A program made the position numbers and the translations under genes. Of a DNA stretch of 64,000 nucleotides, positions 42,434-50,678 are shown piece after piece; position 1 is the stretch's first letter; each line of letters begins with the position of its first letter. The DNA is from Syntrophorhabdaceae bacterium PtaU1.Bin034. GTDB taxonomy: Bacteria > Desulfobacterota_G > Syntrophorhabdia > Syntrophorhabdales > WCHB1-27. The stretch covers positions 1 through 64,000 of the forward strand of contig MVRP01000003.1 in NCBI GenBank assembly GCA_002067405.1, written 5' to 3'. Under the pieces are notes generated by a model that saw nothing but the letters and a program-made list of their open reading frames with translations, ran no database searches and was not told where the DNA came from.

Positions 42434-42967
42434 ATAGAGAGGGATGCTCCCGCCAAGCAGTTGAGCATGGGTATGCTCAAAATCGTAGCCAAACGGGACC
42501 GTTCGTCGGGGATGCCCTTGCAGGCCATCACTGCAGGAACCGCGCAACCCCCGACGTAGATCCCGCCCGGCGCCATGGGGAGGATGGATTGGCCATGGAG
42601 TCCGGAACGATGGAGGATGGGAGACATATAGCCGCTCTCCTCCAAGATGGCGATGAAGACAAAAAGGATAAAGAATATGAGGGTGTAGTTCAGAAGCGCA
42701 TTAATGCTGCCCGTGAACCAGAGGAAGAGGGAACTAGTGAGGGGGAACCCGATTTCGGGGGGGGGGTGACAACCTCCACTTGTAGCCCCGGACAATCGAA
42801 GCGAAGTAGAGGAGATACATCACGGTTATGTGAATGGCCGGTTCCCTAACACGGTTGCAGACGACCCGGCCGATCCGGTCTGAGAGGGGTGCCCGGCTGA
42901 TGCCCTTCGTGTCACGCGGGACCGGGCAGCGGCACTCGCTTCCCGGCTGTAGCTGATCGAGGGTCAT
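42434..42967 (-). pseudogene. feoA-feoB deletion remnant
   Basis: Starts as FeoA (MTLDQLQPGSEC), then jumps to the middle of FeoB (APLSDRIGRVVCNRVREPAI, FLWFTGSINALLNYTLIFFI, ESGYMSPILHRSGLHGQSIL, GGIYVGGCAVPAVMACKGIP) before ending in the fragment of the small periplasmic gene. The whole G domain and second gate are missing. In this copy HGQSILPM is in frame, showing the sequence expected at the second feoB frameshift of the main locus. Confidence 0.75.
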
Positions 42968-43033
42968 GCTCCTTCTCATACTTTCCGTTTTTCCTGCATC
43001 ACCTGAGTTTTCCTCATCGTCATTGACCGGGAC

Positions 43034-43405
43034 TCAATTCCGTATGTCTTTGACGGTGCATCGGCACTTCGTACAACGCCCGTTGCATGGGCCGGGATCC
43101 TCCTTCTTCCTGTCCGGGATGACCCCGCTTCCGTCGGGTGCGATCTCAGGCGCCTTTTCGCCTTTCAAGAACAGCCTTTCCAGGGGGAGATGAACGTGAT
43201 GGAAATGGCCCTTGAACGTGGCGCCTCCGAAAGGGCATATCTTCCGCAAGCCGCAGGTATCGATAAAGACTCTTCCCTCACCGTTGTATTTCTTGTGAAG
43301 CAGGTGAATCAATTCCCAGGCGGAACTGCCGTCAAAATTCCCCTTGGGGTTCACGTGCAGGTCACCGTTGATTTTCTTGAATTCTATCCGGAAATGGTTG
43401 TTCAT
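43034..43405 (-). CDS. STAS-like protein with Cys-rich tail
   Basis: 123 residues, TGGAGGG before ATG 43405. The first 75 residues have a STAS/anti-sigma-factor-antagonist-like pattern (RIEFKKINGDLHVNPKGNFD, GSSAWELIHLLHKKYNGEG, VFIDTCGLRKICPFG). The tail carries a Cys cluster (GPCNGRCTKCRCT) suited to metal binding. It lies between the hairpin element and the feoA remnant. In the main locus the equivalent position has only about 200 bases without such a gene, so it was lost there or gained here. Function unknown. Confidence 0.6.
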   Translation of the reverse strand: MNNHFRIEFKKINGDLHVNPKGNFDGSSAWELIHLLHKKYNGEGRVFIDTCGLRKICPFGGATFKGHFHHVHLPLERLFLKGEKAPEIAPDGSGVIPDRKKEDPGPCNGRCTKCRCTVKDIRN

Positions 43406-43570
43406 ACGTTTCCCTCCAGACGTTTTCTCGATTCATCCCGGCCGTGAGGCGTCCAGGACAATCGGGACCTATCGACCTCCACGACCGGGTAAGAGAGCTT
43501 CTTTTCCTCTTGTTGTAATGCCCCACACGTTGCCAAACCCAGCTCCCTCAACGGGGACCTCCACAAAAAA

Positions 43571-43644
43571 ATCCGACCGGACCATCGGTGGTTCACCCAT
43601 CACGGATTTCCTCCGTGCGGGCGCCTCCGGTTGTCCGGTCGGAT
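43571..43644 (-). repeat. Repeated metal-gene element, copy 4 (full hairpin)
   Basis: Perfect 12-bp arms (43571-43582 and 43633-43644) with further pairing inwards, and the same inner ACGGA/TCCGT hairpin as copy 3. Substitutions relative to copy 3 mostly preserve pairing (outer G-C to T-A; inner C-G to U-G type changes). Confidence 0.7.
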
Positions 43645-43681
43645 TCATTCTCCTACGCCGCTTACGCGGCGAAGCGCCAGG

Positions 43682-43855
43682 TTAATCCTGGAATCTCGTC
43701 TTCTCCCTCTTCTCGACCTGCATTACCTTTGAGTCATGGATGGTGCTCACGATCCGGCGTACGTACCTGCAAAGGCCAAAGAGGTTTGCCAGGGCAAGGC
43801 CGACCATAGCGCGGGTGTCGGTGATCGCGAACTCGTTCAGCAGGTCGCCTTGCAT
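43682..43855 (-). CDS. Chimeric DUF2292-like small protein
   Basis: 57 residues from ATG 43855, chosen because a Fur box lies just upstream. The C-terminal half (VSTIHDSKVMQVEKREKTRF) is DUF2292; the N-terminal half (LLNEFAITDTRAMVGLALAN) is unrelated to the DUF2292 gene at 20613 and looks like a piece of another protein. Probably a fusion created during rearrangement of the duplicate locus; whether it is expressed is unknown. Confidence 0.45.
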   Translation of the reverse strand: MQGDLLNEFAITDTRAMVGLALANLFGLCRYVRRIVSTIHDSKVMQVEKREKTRFQD

Positions 43856-43863
43856 ACCGACAT

Positions 43864-43882
43864 GATAATGAGAATTATTATT
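43864..43882 (-). promoter_or_regulatory. Fur box
   Basis: GATAATGAGAATTATTATT matches the 19-bp Fur consensus GATAATGATAATCATTATC at 16 positions. It lies 9 bases upstream of the DUF2292-like start, ahead of the duplicated feo locus, consistent with iron repression. Confidence 0.7.
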
Positions 43883-43909
43883 GTAATCACGATAATTCCC
43901 GGCTGTCAA

Positions 43910-44571
43910 TAAAAAAATTCATCTGGCCAGCTTTTTGCGGACTCAACACGAAATAAGGATCGGGCTTCTCCCGCTCCTCGAGAGTGATGTGCGCCTTACC
44001 ATGGTGGTTTCTTCTCAGCTCGTTGAGCCGCTTCCGGAGGGCCCGGAACGGCAGCTTCTTACGCTTCCAAGGCGTCGCTCGCCTTGAATATCCCGGGCGA
44101 ATTAATGGCAGTTCCCCAGCGCCGTGGCGTGCCTCACCTCCCTTTCGAGACAGTCGACGTCCGCCTTCTCCTCTGCAAGGAGGTCATTTGCTGCCTCGGA
44201 AGGCATGGTCCCTTTGCCTCGATGACGTGTTTCAAGCTGATTTGTCGGCGTCTCTCTATCGGTCGGAGCCGAACATTACTCTATCATCCCGCAGACGAGC
44301 TTCCCTGGAAAAACTTGCTGTATTGCGCCCGATCGTGAGACATGCCCTCTGGTTACAATGAGAGTGCTTCTGGACAGGTACCCGAATGAGTGCCGCCAGT
44401 TGAGGTCAGGTCTTCAGTCCACTCGGGGGAATGGAGAATGAGATGACCTTTGTCGTCCGTCGCGGTCGGGAAGTTCCATCCCTCCATTGCGCAAGGAAGG
44501 AACCGGAGGGAAACGCAGGCGTAGCCCCAATGCCTGCGCTTCGTTCCGTCTGCACGAGAAGCATGAGCTAT
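43910..44571. other. Stretch without a convincing gene
   Basis: On the minus strand two protein-like pieces appear in different frames: MPSEAANDLLAEEKADVDCL ending near 44101, and LPFRALRKRLNELRRNHHGK with HITLEEREKPDPYFVLSP ending at 43887. They may be parts of one decayed gene; the family is not recognised. A hairpin (44514-44538) followed by a T-rich run on the minus strand may terminate the histidine-kinase transcript. Confidence 0.4.
44514..44538 (-). terminator. Possible terminator of the histidine-kinase gene
   Basis: CGCAGGC/GCCTGCG stem with an 11-nt loop lies 34 bases past the kinase stop and is followed on the minus strand by TTTCCC. The T run is short, so this is tentative. Confidence 0.35.
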
Positions 44572-47343
44572 TTATTCTTCTTCCCCCTCGTCCAGGGCCC
44601 TGTGGATCGCCTGGGCCATCTCCTTCTTCGTAATAGGCTTCATCACGAATTGCCGGATACCGGCCTTTTTCGCGGTCTCCGGCGACACCGTTTCACTGTA
44701 CCCCGTGCAGAGTATAATGGGCATGTCCTGTCTCACCGCGAGGATTTCCTTCGCGAGGCTCACCCCGGTCGTGTCAGGCATCGTCTGGTCCGTAATGATG
44801 AGGTCGAACCTTTCCGGGTTCCGGGTGAAGGCTTTCAGTGCCTCCGAAGAAGAGGTAAAGGCGGTCACCCGGTACCCCATTCGCTCGAGCATTATCTTCG
44901 TCATCTCCACAACGGCCGGTTCGTCGTCGACAAAGAGCACATGCGGGTTTCCGGAAGGATGGAAGGTCTCTTCTTCTCCCTGTTCTTCTTCGGGTGAGAG
45001 GGCATCCGATCGAGGAAGGAGGACCGTGAACGTCGAGCCCCGGCCAGGCTCGCTTTTCACCTCGATCGTACCGTTGTAGCCTTTGACGATGCCATACACT
45101 ACTGAAAGACCCATGCCGGTGCCCTGGCCCGGCTCCATGGTGGTGAAGAAAGGTTCAAAAGCACGTCTTCGCACCTCCGGGGTCATGCCGCGGCCCGTGT
45201 CCTCCATGGTCAGCTTCACATAGCTGCCCGGTCTCACACGGCCCTCCGGAAAAGACTTCGGACCGAGGGTGACCGATGAGAGCCCTATGGTGAGCGCTCC
45301 CCCGGTTTCCCTCATGGCATGGGCGGCGTTATTTGCCAGATTGATCACTACCTGCTGGAGCTTGGAAGCATCTCCGACTACCGCGGTATCCACCTTTGTC
45401 CGCACATTGAGCTTCATGCGGATCGTGCTTGGAAGGGATGCCCGGAGAAGCTCATAGGTCTCCTTCAAAAGGGGTACGATCTTCACCGTGGTTTCACCGC
45501 CCGTTTTACTCCTGCTGAAGGCGAGGATCTGCTTGACCAGGTCCCGTGACCGTTTCGAGGCGTTCAGTATCTGCCTGAGGTTCTGGCGGGGTCCGTCGTC
45601 CTCAACGTCATCGAGGGCAAGCTCCGCATTGCCGATGATGACCGCAAGCATGTTGTTGAAGTCATGGGCAATGCCACCGGCAAGGGTACCGACAGCCTCC
45701 ATCTTGTGCGCCTGCCGAAGCTGCTCTTCGGCCCGTCTCACTTCCGCCATGTCGCGAGCCGCGGCGAAGACGCCTGCCACATTGCCCGCATCGTCCCGAT
45801 AAACGGATGCGTTGTAGAGGACCGGCGTCACGCGGCCGTCACGATGGCGGATCTCGAGGGCGTAGTCCCGGACCGTTCCGAAGGCGAATGCGTGCCTGTA
45901 GCCCTCCCGCGCCTTTTCCCGATCGGTGAAGTAGTCGCAAAAGTCCGTCCCGACCAGTTGCGAACGTGAATACCCGGTGACGTGCTCCGTGGCCACATTG
46001 GCGTCGCTGATCTTCCCTTCCGCATCGATGGTTACCAGCGGGTCGAGATTCGCCTCGATGAGGCCCCTGTGGTAGGCGTTCATCGATCTCAGGGCGTTTT
46101 CGAGCCTTTTGCGTTCCGTGATATTATTGTTGATCTGAAGGATCGCTACCGGCCGACCCCCCTTGTCCCGCCGCAGTGCCCATCGGCTCGCTACCGTAAG
46201 CTCTCTCCCGTCCTTGGTGGTATGCTGGAGTTCGCCCTCCCACCGGCCGCGGTTGAGGAGATCCGCCGTGATCTCGGCGAGGGGCGTGGGATATCGTATA
46301 TGCAGAAGTTCCTGCGTTATCTGTCCCAGGGCCTCTTTTTCAGTCCAGCCGTACTGTTCCTCCGCCCCCTGATTCCAGAATGTAATCCTATGGTCTGCAT
46401 CCTTGATCAGAATTGCCTCGTGAGAGAGTTCCAGCAAGTCCTTGTAAAGCTGGAGCTGATCGGTCCTTTCCCGAACACGCATCTCCAGCTCGTCGCGGGA
46501 CCTGCGAAGTTCCTCCTCCATCCATTTTCGCTCGGTGATATCGAGAAACGTGGCCACGCACCCGCGGACCCGACCATCCTCGCTGCGCAGGGGACGTGCG
46601 GAGCCAAGCAGGCTCAGTTCCTTGCCGCTCGGGAGGAGAACCTCTACCTCGGCATTGCGCACGTCGGCGTTCTTCGCAGCCGCCTCCTGCATGGGCAGCT
46701 CCCCGGGCTCGAGCTCTCTGCCGTTTTTTAAGAACCGGCGGGCTGGTGAGACATTGGCCGACACATTCTCCCCGTCGGAGGCCTCATAAAAGGCGTTGGC
46801 TGCGCGGTTGCCGACGATGTGGTCGCACCGCGGGTCGTAGGATACCCAGATGGCGGCGGGGACCACCTCCATCAACGTTTCCACTTCCTCTACCCGCTGT
46901 CGGAGTTCTTCCCGACTTGCCCGGAGCGTCTCCTCGGCCCGCTTGCGTTCCGTAACATCCCTCATCACCATGGTAGTAACGGTCGTCCCGTCAGCCCCGT
47001 TCAGCTTCTCCGTTGCCAGTCGTCCGATGGATAATGATATTTCCGCGAGGAATCTGGCTCCACAGCTTCTTCTGAGCTGGATCTCGATCACTGTCGGCGC
47101 GTGGGGTGACCCGGGATTTTCCACGAGGGGAAGAGCGGCCAACTGGTTCTCGAAAGAGGCGGTGTGTTCCTTGGGTATTATGAGACTGACGAGATCGACG
47201 CCCAGGGCTTCATTGCAGGGATAGCCGAGCAGTCTTTCGGCTGCGCTGTTCCACACGAGGACCCTCCGGCGTTCATCGATGCAGATGATCGCCTCCGGGG
47301 CGATTTCGAGGAGCAGTTCATACCCTTCATTGCCCTTCCTCAT
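44572..47343 (-). CDS. Hybrid sensor histidine kinase with four PAS domains
   Basis: 923 residues, no membrane helix, so a cytoplasmic sensor. PAS domains at about 5-130, 155-275, 300-415 and 420-540 (for example EAIICIDERRRVLVWNSAAE, PEAILIKDADHRITFWNQGAE-type repeats). HisKA with phospho-acceptor His560 (GTLAGGIAHDFNNML), HATPase_c with N-box (NLANNAAHAM) and G boxes (DTGRGM, GTGMGL), then a receiver domain (about 800-920) with Asp852 (IITDQTMPD). No output domain is present, so the receiver probably feeds another phosphotransfer partner. Signal unknown. It lies at the border between the metal region and the putative mobile block. Confidence 0.92.
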   Translation of the reverse strand: MRKGNEGYELLLEIAPEAIICIDERRRVLVWNSAAERLLGYPCNEALGVDLVSLIIPKEHTASFENQLAALPLVENPGSPHAPTVIEIQLRRSCGARFLAEISLSIGRLATEKLNGADGTTVTTMVMRDVTERKRAEETLRASREELRQRVEEVETLMEVVPAAIWVSYDPRCDHIVGNRAANAFYEASDGENVSANVSPARRFLKNGRELEPGELPMQEAAAKNADVRNAEVEVLLPSGKELSLLGSARPLRSEDGRVRGCVATFLDITERKWMEEELRRSRDELEMRVRERTDQLQLYKDLLELSHEAILIKDADHRITFWNQGAEEQYGWTEKEALGQITQELLHIRYPTPLAEITADLLNRGRWEGELQHTTKDGRELTVASRWALRRDKGGRPVAILQINNNITERKRLENALRSMNAYHRGLIEANLDPLVTIDAEGKISDANVATEHVTGYSRSQLVGTDFCDYFTDREKAREGYRHAFAFGTVRDYALEIRHRDGRVTPVLYNASVYRDDAGNVAGVFAAARDMAEVRRAEEQLRQAHKMEAVGTLAGGIAHDFNNMLAVIIGNAELALDDVEDDGPRQNLRQILNASKRSRDLVKQILAFSRSKTGGETTVKIVPLLKETYELLRASLPSTIRMKLNVRTKVDTAVVGDASKLQQVVINLANNAAHAMRETGGALTIGLSSVTLGPKSFPEGRVRPGSYVKLTMEDTGRGMTPEVRRRAFEPFFTTMEPGQGTGMGLSVVYGIVKGYNGTIEVKSEPGRGSTFTVLLPRSDALSPEEEQGEEETFHPSGNPHVLFVDDEPAVVEMTKIMLERMGYRVTAFTSSSEALKAFTRNPERFDLIITDQTMPDTTGVSLAKEILAVRQDMPIILCTGYSETVSPETAKKAGIRQFVMKPITKKEMAQAIHRALDEGEEE

Positions 47344-47624
47344 GAATCGCTACTCCGAAACAGCCGGGTTGTGGCCGTAAATCGCCCGAGATCGGGAAAG
47401 CGTATGTATGACAGTAGCAGTACAACCCATTATACCAAAGGACTCGTCAAGGCAAAAGCAATAGCCACCCTCCGACCGAGACAAGGGCATGAGTTCCCTT
47501 CGAGGAGGTAATACTCGGATAGATCAGTGTCTTGATTAGACCAGTCGAAGAGACCCGCGCTACGCGCGAGAAAACGTCTTCTGGACTCGTCTCACCAAAT
47601 ACCACCCTTAAGGAGGAAGATCCC

Positions 47625-48407
47625 GTGAAGAAATACATAGCCCTGTCGATGCATCATTACGTCGAGGGATTCGTTGACGATCCCATTCTCAAGAAGCAGC
47701 GTTTAACCGACTTGTCCCGAACCATTGCAACAATGACAGAACAGATATCGGCCGTGGACAGGGTGATTGCGGGCAGGAATCCAGATCCCCCGGAGAGGCT
47801 TCAGGACTCAAAGTTCATGACCGCGGAGCAGAAGAAGAAAGTGCTCAAACAATGGGACACGTTCATCAAAGGAGGATTCAGCTTCCACCTGTTCACGGAC
47901 GCCATCTACCGGCATCTGAACCTGCACTGCGGCTTCATCGCCCATTATAACCGGGCGGGTTTCTACTCCACATACTGGAACGACGACTTCATCGCTTTTG
48001 CCAGGCAGGTTGATATGGTCCTGCGGCCCGTGCCCCAGGTTTTCGTAAACTGGGAGCGATTCCTGAAGTCATTTCAGTGCTGGGGTGAATGGACGGGCAT
48101 GGGCGCGACCATGCTCCATTCGCTGAAAACCCGTCTTTTATCGACCCTCCGTGAACTGGAAAACGAGGTGATCGATACCTTCCACCACGATCTCGAACGG
48201 CTCTATCCCCTCCACCTGGAGGAGAGAAAGCGGCTGGCCGAGGAGGCTGACGAGTACCGCAGGAAGGTAGTCGAACTCACGACGAAGCTCGATGACATGG
48301 ATATCGACTCTTTTCTTGAAGAGAGGATAGACAGCTACAAAGCATTGTTCCCCTCCCTCGACCCGGCGGATTTCGTTGAGCCAGGGATGGTCAGCAACCT
48401 CTGCTGA
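47625..48407 (+). CDS. Conserved hypothetical protein opening the mobile block
   Basis: 260 residues from GTG 47625, which has AAGGAGG 7 bases upstream. Soluble, mixed alpha; recognisable stretches are LHCGFIAHYNRAGFYSTYWN and WERFLKSFQCWGEWTGMGAT, followed by a C-terminal coiled coil (ENEVIDTFHHDLERLYPLHL, DEYRRKVVELTTKLDDMDID). Family not recognised. It precedes the primase-like gene by 12 bases and is probably the first gene of that operon, so a replication or maintenance role is possible. Confidence 0.7.
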   Translation: MKKYIALSMHHYVEGFVDDPILKKQRLTDLSRTIATMTEQISAVDRVIAGRNPDPPERLQDSKFMTAEQKKKVLKQWDTFIKGGFSFHLFTDAIYRHLNLHCGFIAHYNRAGFYSTYWNDDFIAFARQVDMVLRPVPQVFVNWERFLKSFQCWGEWTGMGATMLHSLKTRLLSTLRELENEVIDTFHHDLERLYPLHLEERKRLAEEADEYRRKVVELTTKLDDMDIDSFLEERIDSYKALFPSLDPADFVEPGMVSNLC

Positions 48408-48419
48408 AGGAGTGCCCCC

Positions 48420-49346
48420 ATGAAAGGTATCCGCGTCAGTGATGAGGACAAGAGGCTGCTCAAGGAGCTCGACCTCAACCGGTTTGTCCAGGAACATCTG
48501 CACATGATGCCCCAGGGGCGGTCGGGAGGGATCACCTACTATTTCTCACCCCTCCGGAAGGAGACCAAGCCATCCTTCGCCATCGAGTGCTATCGCGGCG
48601 AGTGGCGCTGGAGGGACTGGGGCGGTGACGACGAGGACCGGGGGGATATCATCGAGCTTGTCGAGCGGGTCCACCGTGTCAACTTTCTCGAGGCCTTGAG
48701 AATACTGATGTCCAATGAGTACCCCGCAGCATACTACGAACGGGAGGCCGAGACCGAAAGGAGGGACCGGCAGGCGAAGATTGCCTACGCTCGCGGGCTT
48801 TACTCGAAGCTTCTGAGAGTAAACAGCATTGACACCGTAAGTGCCTACTTCCGCGAGAAGGGGGTAACTTATCATTTGCCCATAGGCTGCGCCCTCTACA
48901 ACGACTTCAGAGAGAAGAAGGTCTATATCGCGACGCCCGCTCCCACCCCTTGGAGCCTCACAGCCCTTGAATGCCGGGAGCTCAAGGGGGACGCAAGGAA
49001 GACCCTCGGAGCGGGGAGCCTCTGGTTCTTCGAGAGGGACCCCGGGAAGATACTCATCACCGAGAGCATCCTCGACTGCCTTGCCGGCGAGATCGTGCTG
49101 GGCGATCACGAAATATCGCTCTGCGCCCTCAACAGCGCCGCCTATGTCAACCAGCTCGGCGACTTCCTCGAAGAGCGCGACCCGGACGAGGTCTGGCTTG
49201 CCACCGACAACGACAAGCCGGGAATAAGGGCCAGGGACAGGGCCATAGAGATGATCTCCCGGACCAGGGCGCAGATCGTGCTCGTGGAAGACCACTTCCG
49301 GGCCGGGGTGAAGGACCTGCACAAGCTGCTCGCCGCAAATTCGTAG
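48420..49346 (+). CDS. Primase-like TOPRIM protein without zinc ligands
   Basis: 308 residues. The N-terminal part follows the CHC2 primase layout (GITYYFSPLRKETKPSFAIE, YRGEWRWRDWGGDDEDRGDI), but the four zinc-binding Cys/His positions are occupied by other residues. A TOPRIM domain follows at about 200-280 with the conserved Glu (KILITESILDCLAG) and the D-x-D motif (EVWLATDNDKPGIRARD). DnaG-type primases make RNA primers; without zinc ligands, template recognition must differ. Likely the element's own replication primase. Overlap and spacing place it in one operon with its neighbours. Confidence 0.75.
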   Translation: MKGIRVSDEDKRLLKELDLNRFVQEHLHMMPQGRSGGITYYFSPLRKETKPSFAIECYRGEWRWRDWGGDDEDRGDIIELVERVHRVNFLEALRILMSNEYPAAYYEREAETERRDRQAKIAYARGLYSKLLRVNSIDTVSAYFREKGVTYHLPIGCALYNDFREKKVYIATPAPTPWSLTALECRELKGDARKTLGAGSLWFFERDPGKILITESILDCLAGEIVLGDHEISLCALNSAAYVNQLGDFLEERDPDEVWLATDNDKPGIRARDRAIEMISRTRAQIVLVEDHFRAGVKDLHKLLAANS

Positions 49347-49373
49347 TATCGACAACCCACCAAGGAGAAAACC

Positions 49374-49544
49374 ATGAAAGCGAAATACTGCCCGCTCCTG
49401 TGCGAGGTGTGCCCCGTGAAGAGGCATAAGCCCTGGACAAGATGGAAAGTCTATTCCAGGCCTCGTGACAAGATGGAGTTGAAAAAGATAAGGGACGAAG
49501 AAGATGAATCGCTCTTTGCCCACGCGATGAAGGAGGCGGCATGA
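49374..49544 (+). CDS. 56-residue Cys-motif protein
   Basis: Short gene from ATG 49374 with AAGGAGA just upstream; its stop overlaps the ArdC-like start (ATGA). The protein begins MKAKYCPLLCEVCPVKRHK, with three Cys spaced C-x3-C-x2-C and a following His, suggesting a small metal site, then a basic patch and an acidic helix. Family not recognised. The tight coupling to the next gene supports it being real. Confidence 0.6.
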   Translation: MKAKYCPLLCEVCPVKRHKPWTRWKVYSRPRDKMELKKIRDEEDESLFAHAMKEAA

Positions 49545-50425
49545 GGATCAAGGTCAAGGAATACTACCAGAAGCTCGAACAAGCGGTGTCCGAGATCCTC
49601 ACCAATGCGGACGTGAGAGGGTACCTGGAGAAGGTGGCCCTTTTCAGGAGCTACAGCTTCGGGAACACTCTGTTCATTCTGGCTCAACGGCCTTCCGCCA
49701 GGCGCCTGGCCGGACTGAGGACGTGGAACCGCCTCGGACGATACGTGAAGAAGGGTGAAAAAGGCATCATGATCTTCGCACCCATGTTCGGCAAGCCGAA
49801 GAAGCAACACCCGTCGGACGAACCACAGGACATCGTGGAAGAAGACGGCGCAACCCATGAAGAGAACGAGACTCGCCTTATCGGGTTCAAGGCGGTCTAC
49901 GTCTATGACATATCGCAAACCGACGGGGCGGAGATCACCTGCGAGGCCCTTCGGGGTTCGATGGAGTTCATTGTATCCGAAGACATGGACGTCCGTTCGC
50001 TCTTCGAATGGATCTTACAACGAAGTCCTGTCCCTGTGAAGCTCCGGACCATGCCCGGCAGCGGCAGGGGCTACTACGATGCTTTAGCGGACGAGATTGT
50101 CCTCTCCGATTCCCTGACCGATCTTGAGAGGCCGAGAACCCTGATCCACGAGATCGCCCACAAGCTCGCCCTCTCCGGGAAGGAACACGACATGAGCCTC
50201 GACGACCGGCCCATGGCGGAAGTGATTGCCGAAGGGGCGGCGTTCGTGGTGTGCAGCTACCTCGGCATCGATACGGGCGCCTGTTCCTTCTCCTACGTGG
50301 CAGTCTGGGGCAAAGACCTGAAAAAGATCATGTCCTGGGGCTCCGCCGTGATGCGCGTGGCGAACAGGATCATCGAATTGCTGAGCCATGGCGAATCGGA
50401 GGACCGGCTCGGTCGTGCGGCTTGA
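49541..50425 (+). CDS. ArdC-like protein with zincin metallopeptidase domain
   Basis: 294 residues. The N-terminal ArdC-type ssDNA-binding domain is recognised by SYSFGNTLFILAQRPSARRL, LRTWNRLGRYVKKGEKGIMI and LIGFKAVYVYDISQT. The C-terminal zincin has HEIAH (203-207) and a downstream Glu in MAEVIAEGAAF. ArdC proteins protect incoming conjugative DNA from host restriction and are hallmarks of plasmids and integrative elements. Intact, translationally coupled to the small Cys protein. Confidence 0.88.
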   Translation: MRIKVKEYYQKLEQAVSEILTNADVRGYLEKVALFRSYSFGNTLFILAQRPSARRLAGLRTWNRLGRYVKKGEKGIMIFAPMFGKPKKQHPSDEPQDIVEEDGATHEENETRLIGFKAVYVYDISQTDGAEITCEALRGSMEFIVSEDMDVRSLFEWILQRSPVPVKLRTMPGSGRGYYDALADEIVLSDSLTDLERPRTLIHEIAHKLALSGKEHDMSLDDRPMAEVIAEGAAFVVCSYLGIDTGACSFSYVAVWGKDLKKIMSWGSAVMRVANRIIELLSHGESEDRLGRAA

Positions 50426-50462
50426 CAACGAAATAACAGAAGCATACAAAGGAGAAAAGGAA

Positions 50463-50678
50463 ATGGCGACAGTGACGGGCTCCGTCACGATATACAACGT
50501 TCTCAGAGCCAAACAGGGTGTGTTCAGCGACGAAGAAGCCCAGATAATCGCCGGCGCCTTGGAGACGAAAGGGAACGCGGCGACAACCGATGACGTGACA
50601 GGGCTCGAATTGAGAATAGAAAAAGCAATGTCCGGCCTCGCGCTCGGAATCGAAAAATGTTGTTCAAGACGCGGCTGA
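50463..50678 (+). CDS. Small coiled-coil protein, CCDC90/DUF1640-like N-terminus
   Basis: 71 residues from ATG 50463 (AAGGAGAAAAGG upstream). VTIYNVLRAKQGVFSDEEAQ and TTDDVTGLELRIEKAMSGLA follow the pattern of short coiled-coil proteins that normally end in a membrane helix. Here the frame ends KCCSRRG. The expected hydrophobic tail is present in the next frame (50657-50776), reached by one extra base at the A5 run 50653-50657. Confidence 0.6.
   Translation: MATVTGSVTIYNVLRAKQGVFSDEEAQIIAGALETKGNAATTDDVTGLELRIEKAMSGLALGIEKCCSRRG

Larger units (their letters stand above)
41021..43760. repeat. Decayed, shuffled second copy of the metal-uptake region
   Basis: Blocks matching the first locus, in the same order and strand: 41021-41240 with 22455-22690; 41370-41560 with about 22720-22920; 41571-41750 with 23271-23455; 42300-42430 with about 17110-17230; 42434-42967 with parts of feoB and feoA (18.7-20.3 kb); 43571-43760 with 20503-20690. 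Identity is high by eye within blocks, but each copy lacks segments that the other retains. Confidence 0.75.

Noticed and set aside
42034..42795. 253-residue open frame as a genuine gene
   Set aside because: It stitches feoB, a periplasmic-protein tail in the wrong frame and a lipoprotein gene's antileader; it is an accidental chimera of decayed pieces.
13761..43644. Assigning the repeated hairpin element to cobalamin, TPP, c-di-GMP or NiCo riboswitches
   Set aside because: None of the conserved sequence blocks of those classes could be found in the copies.
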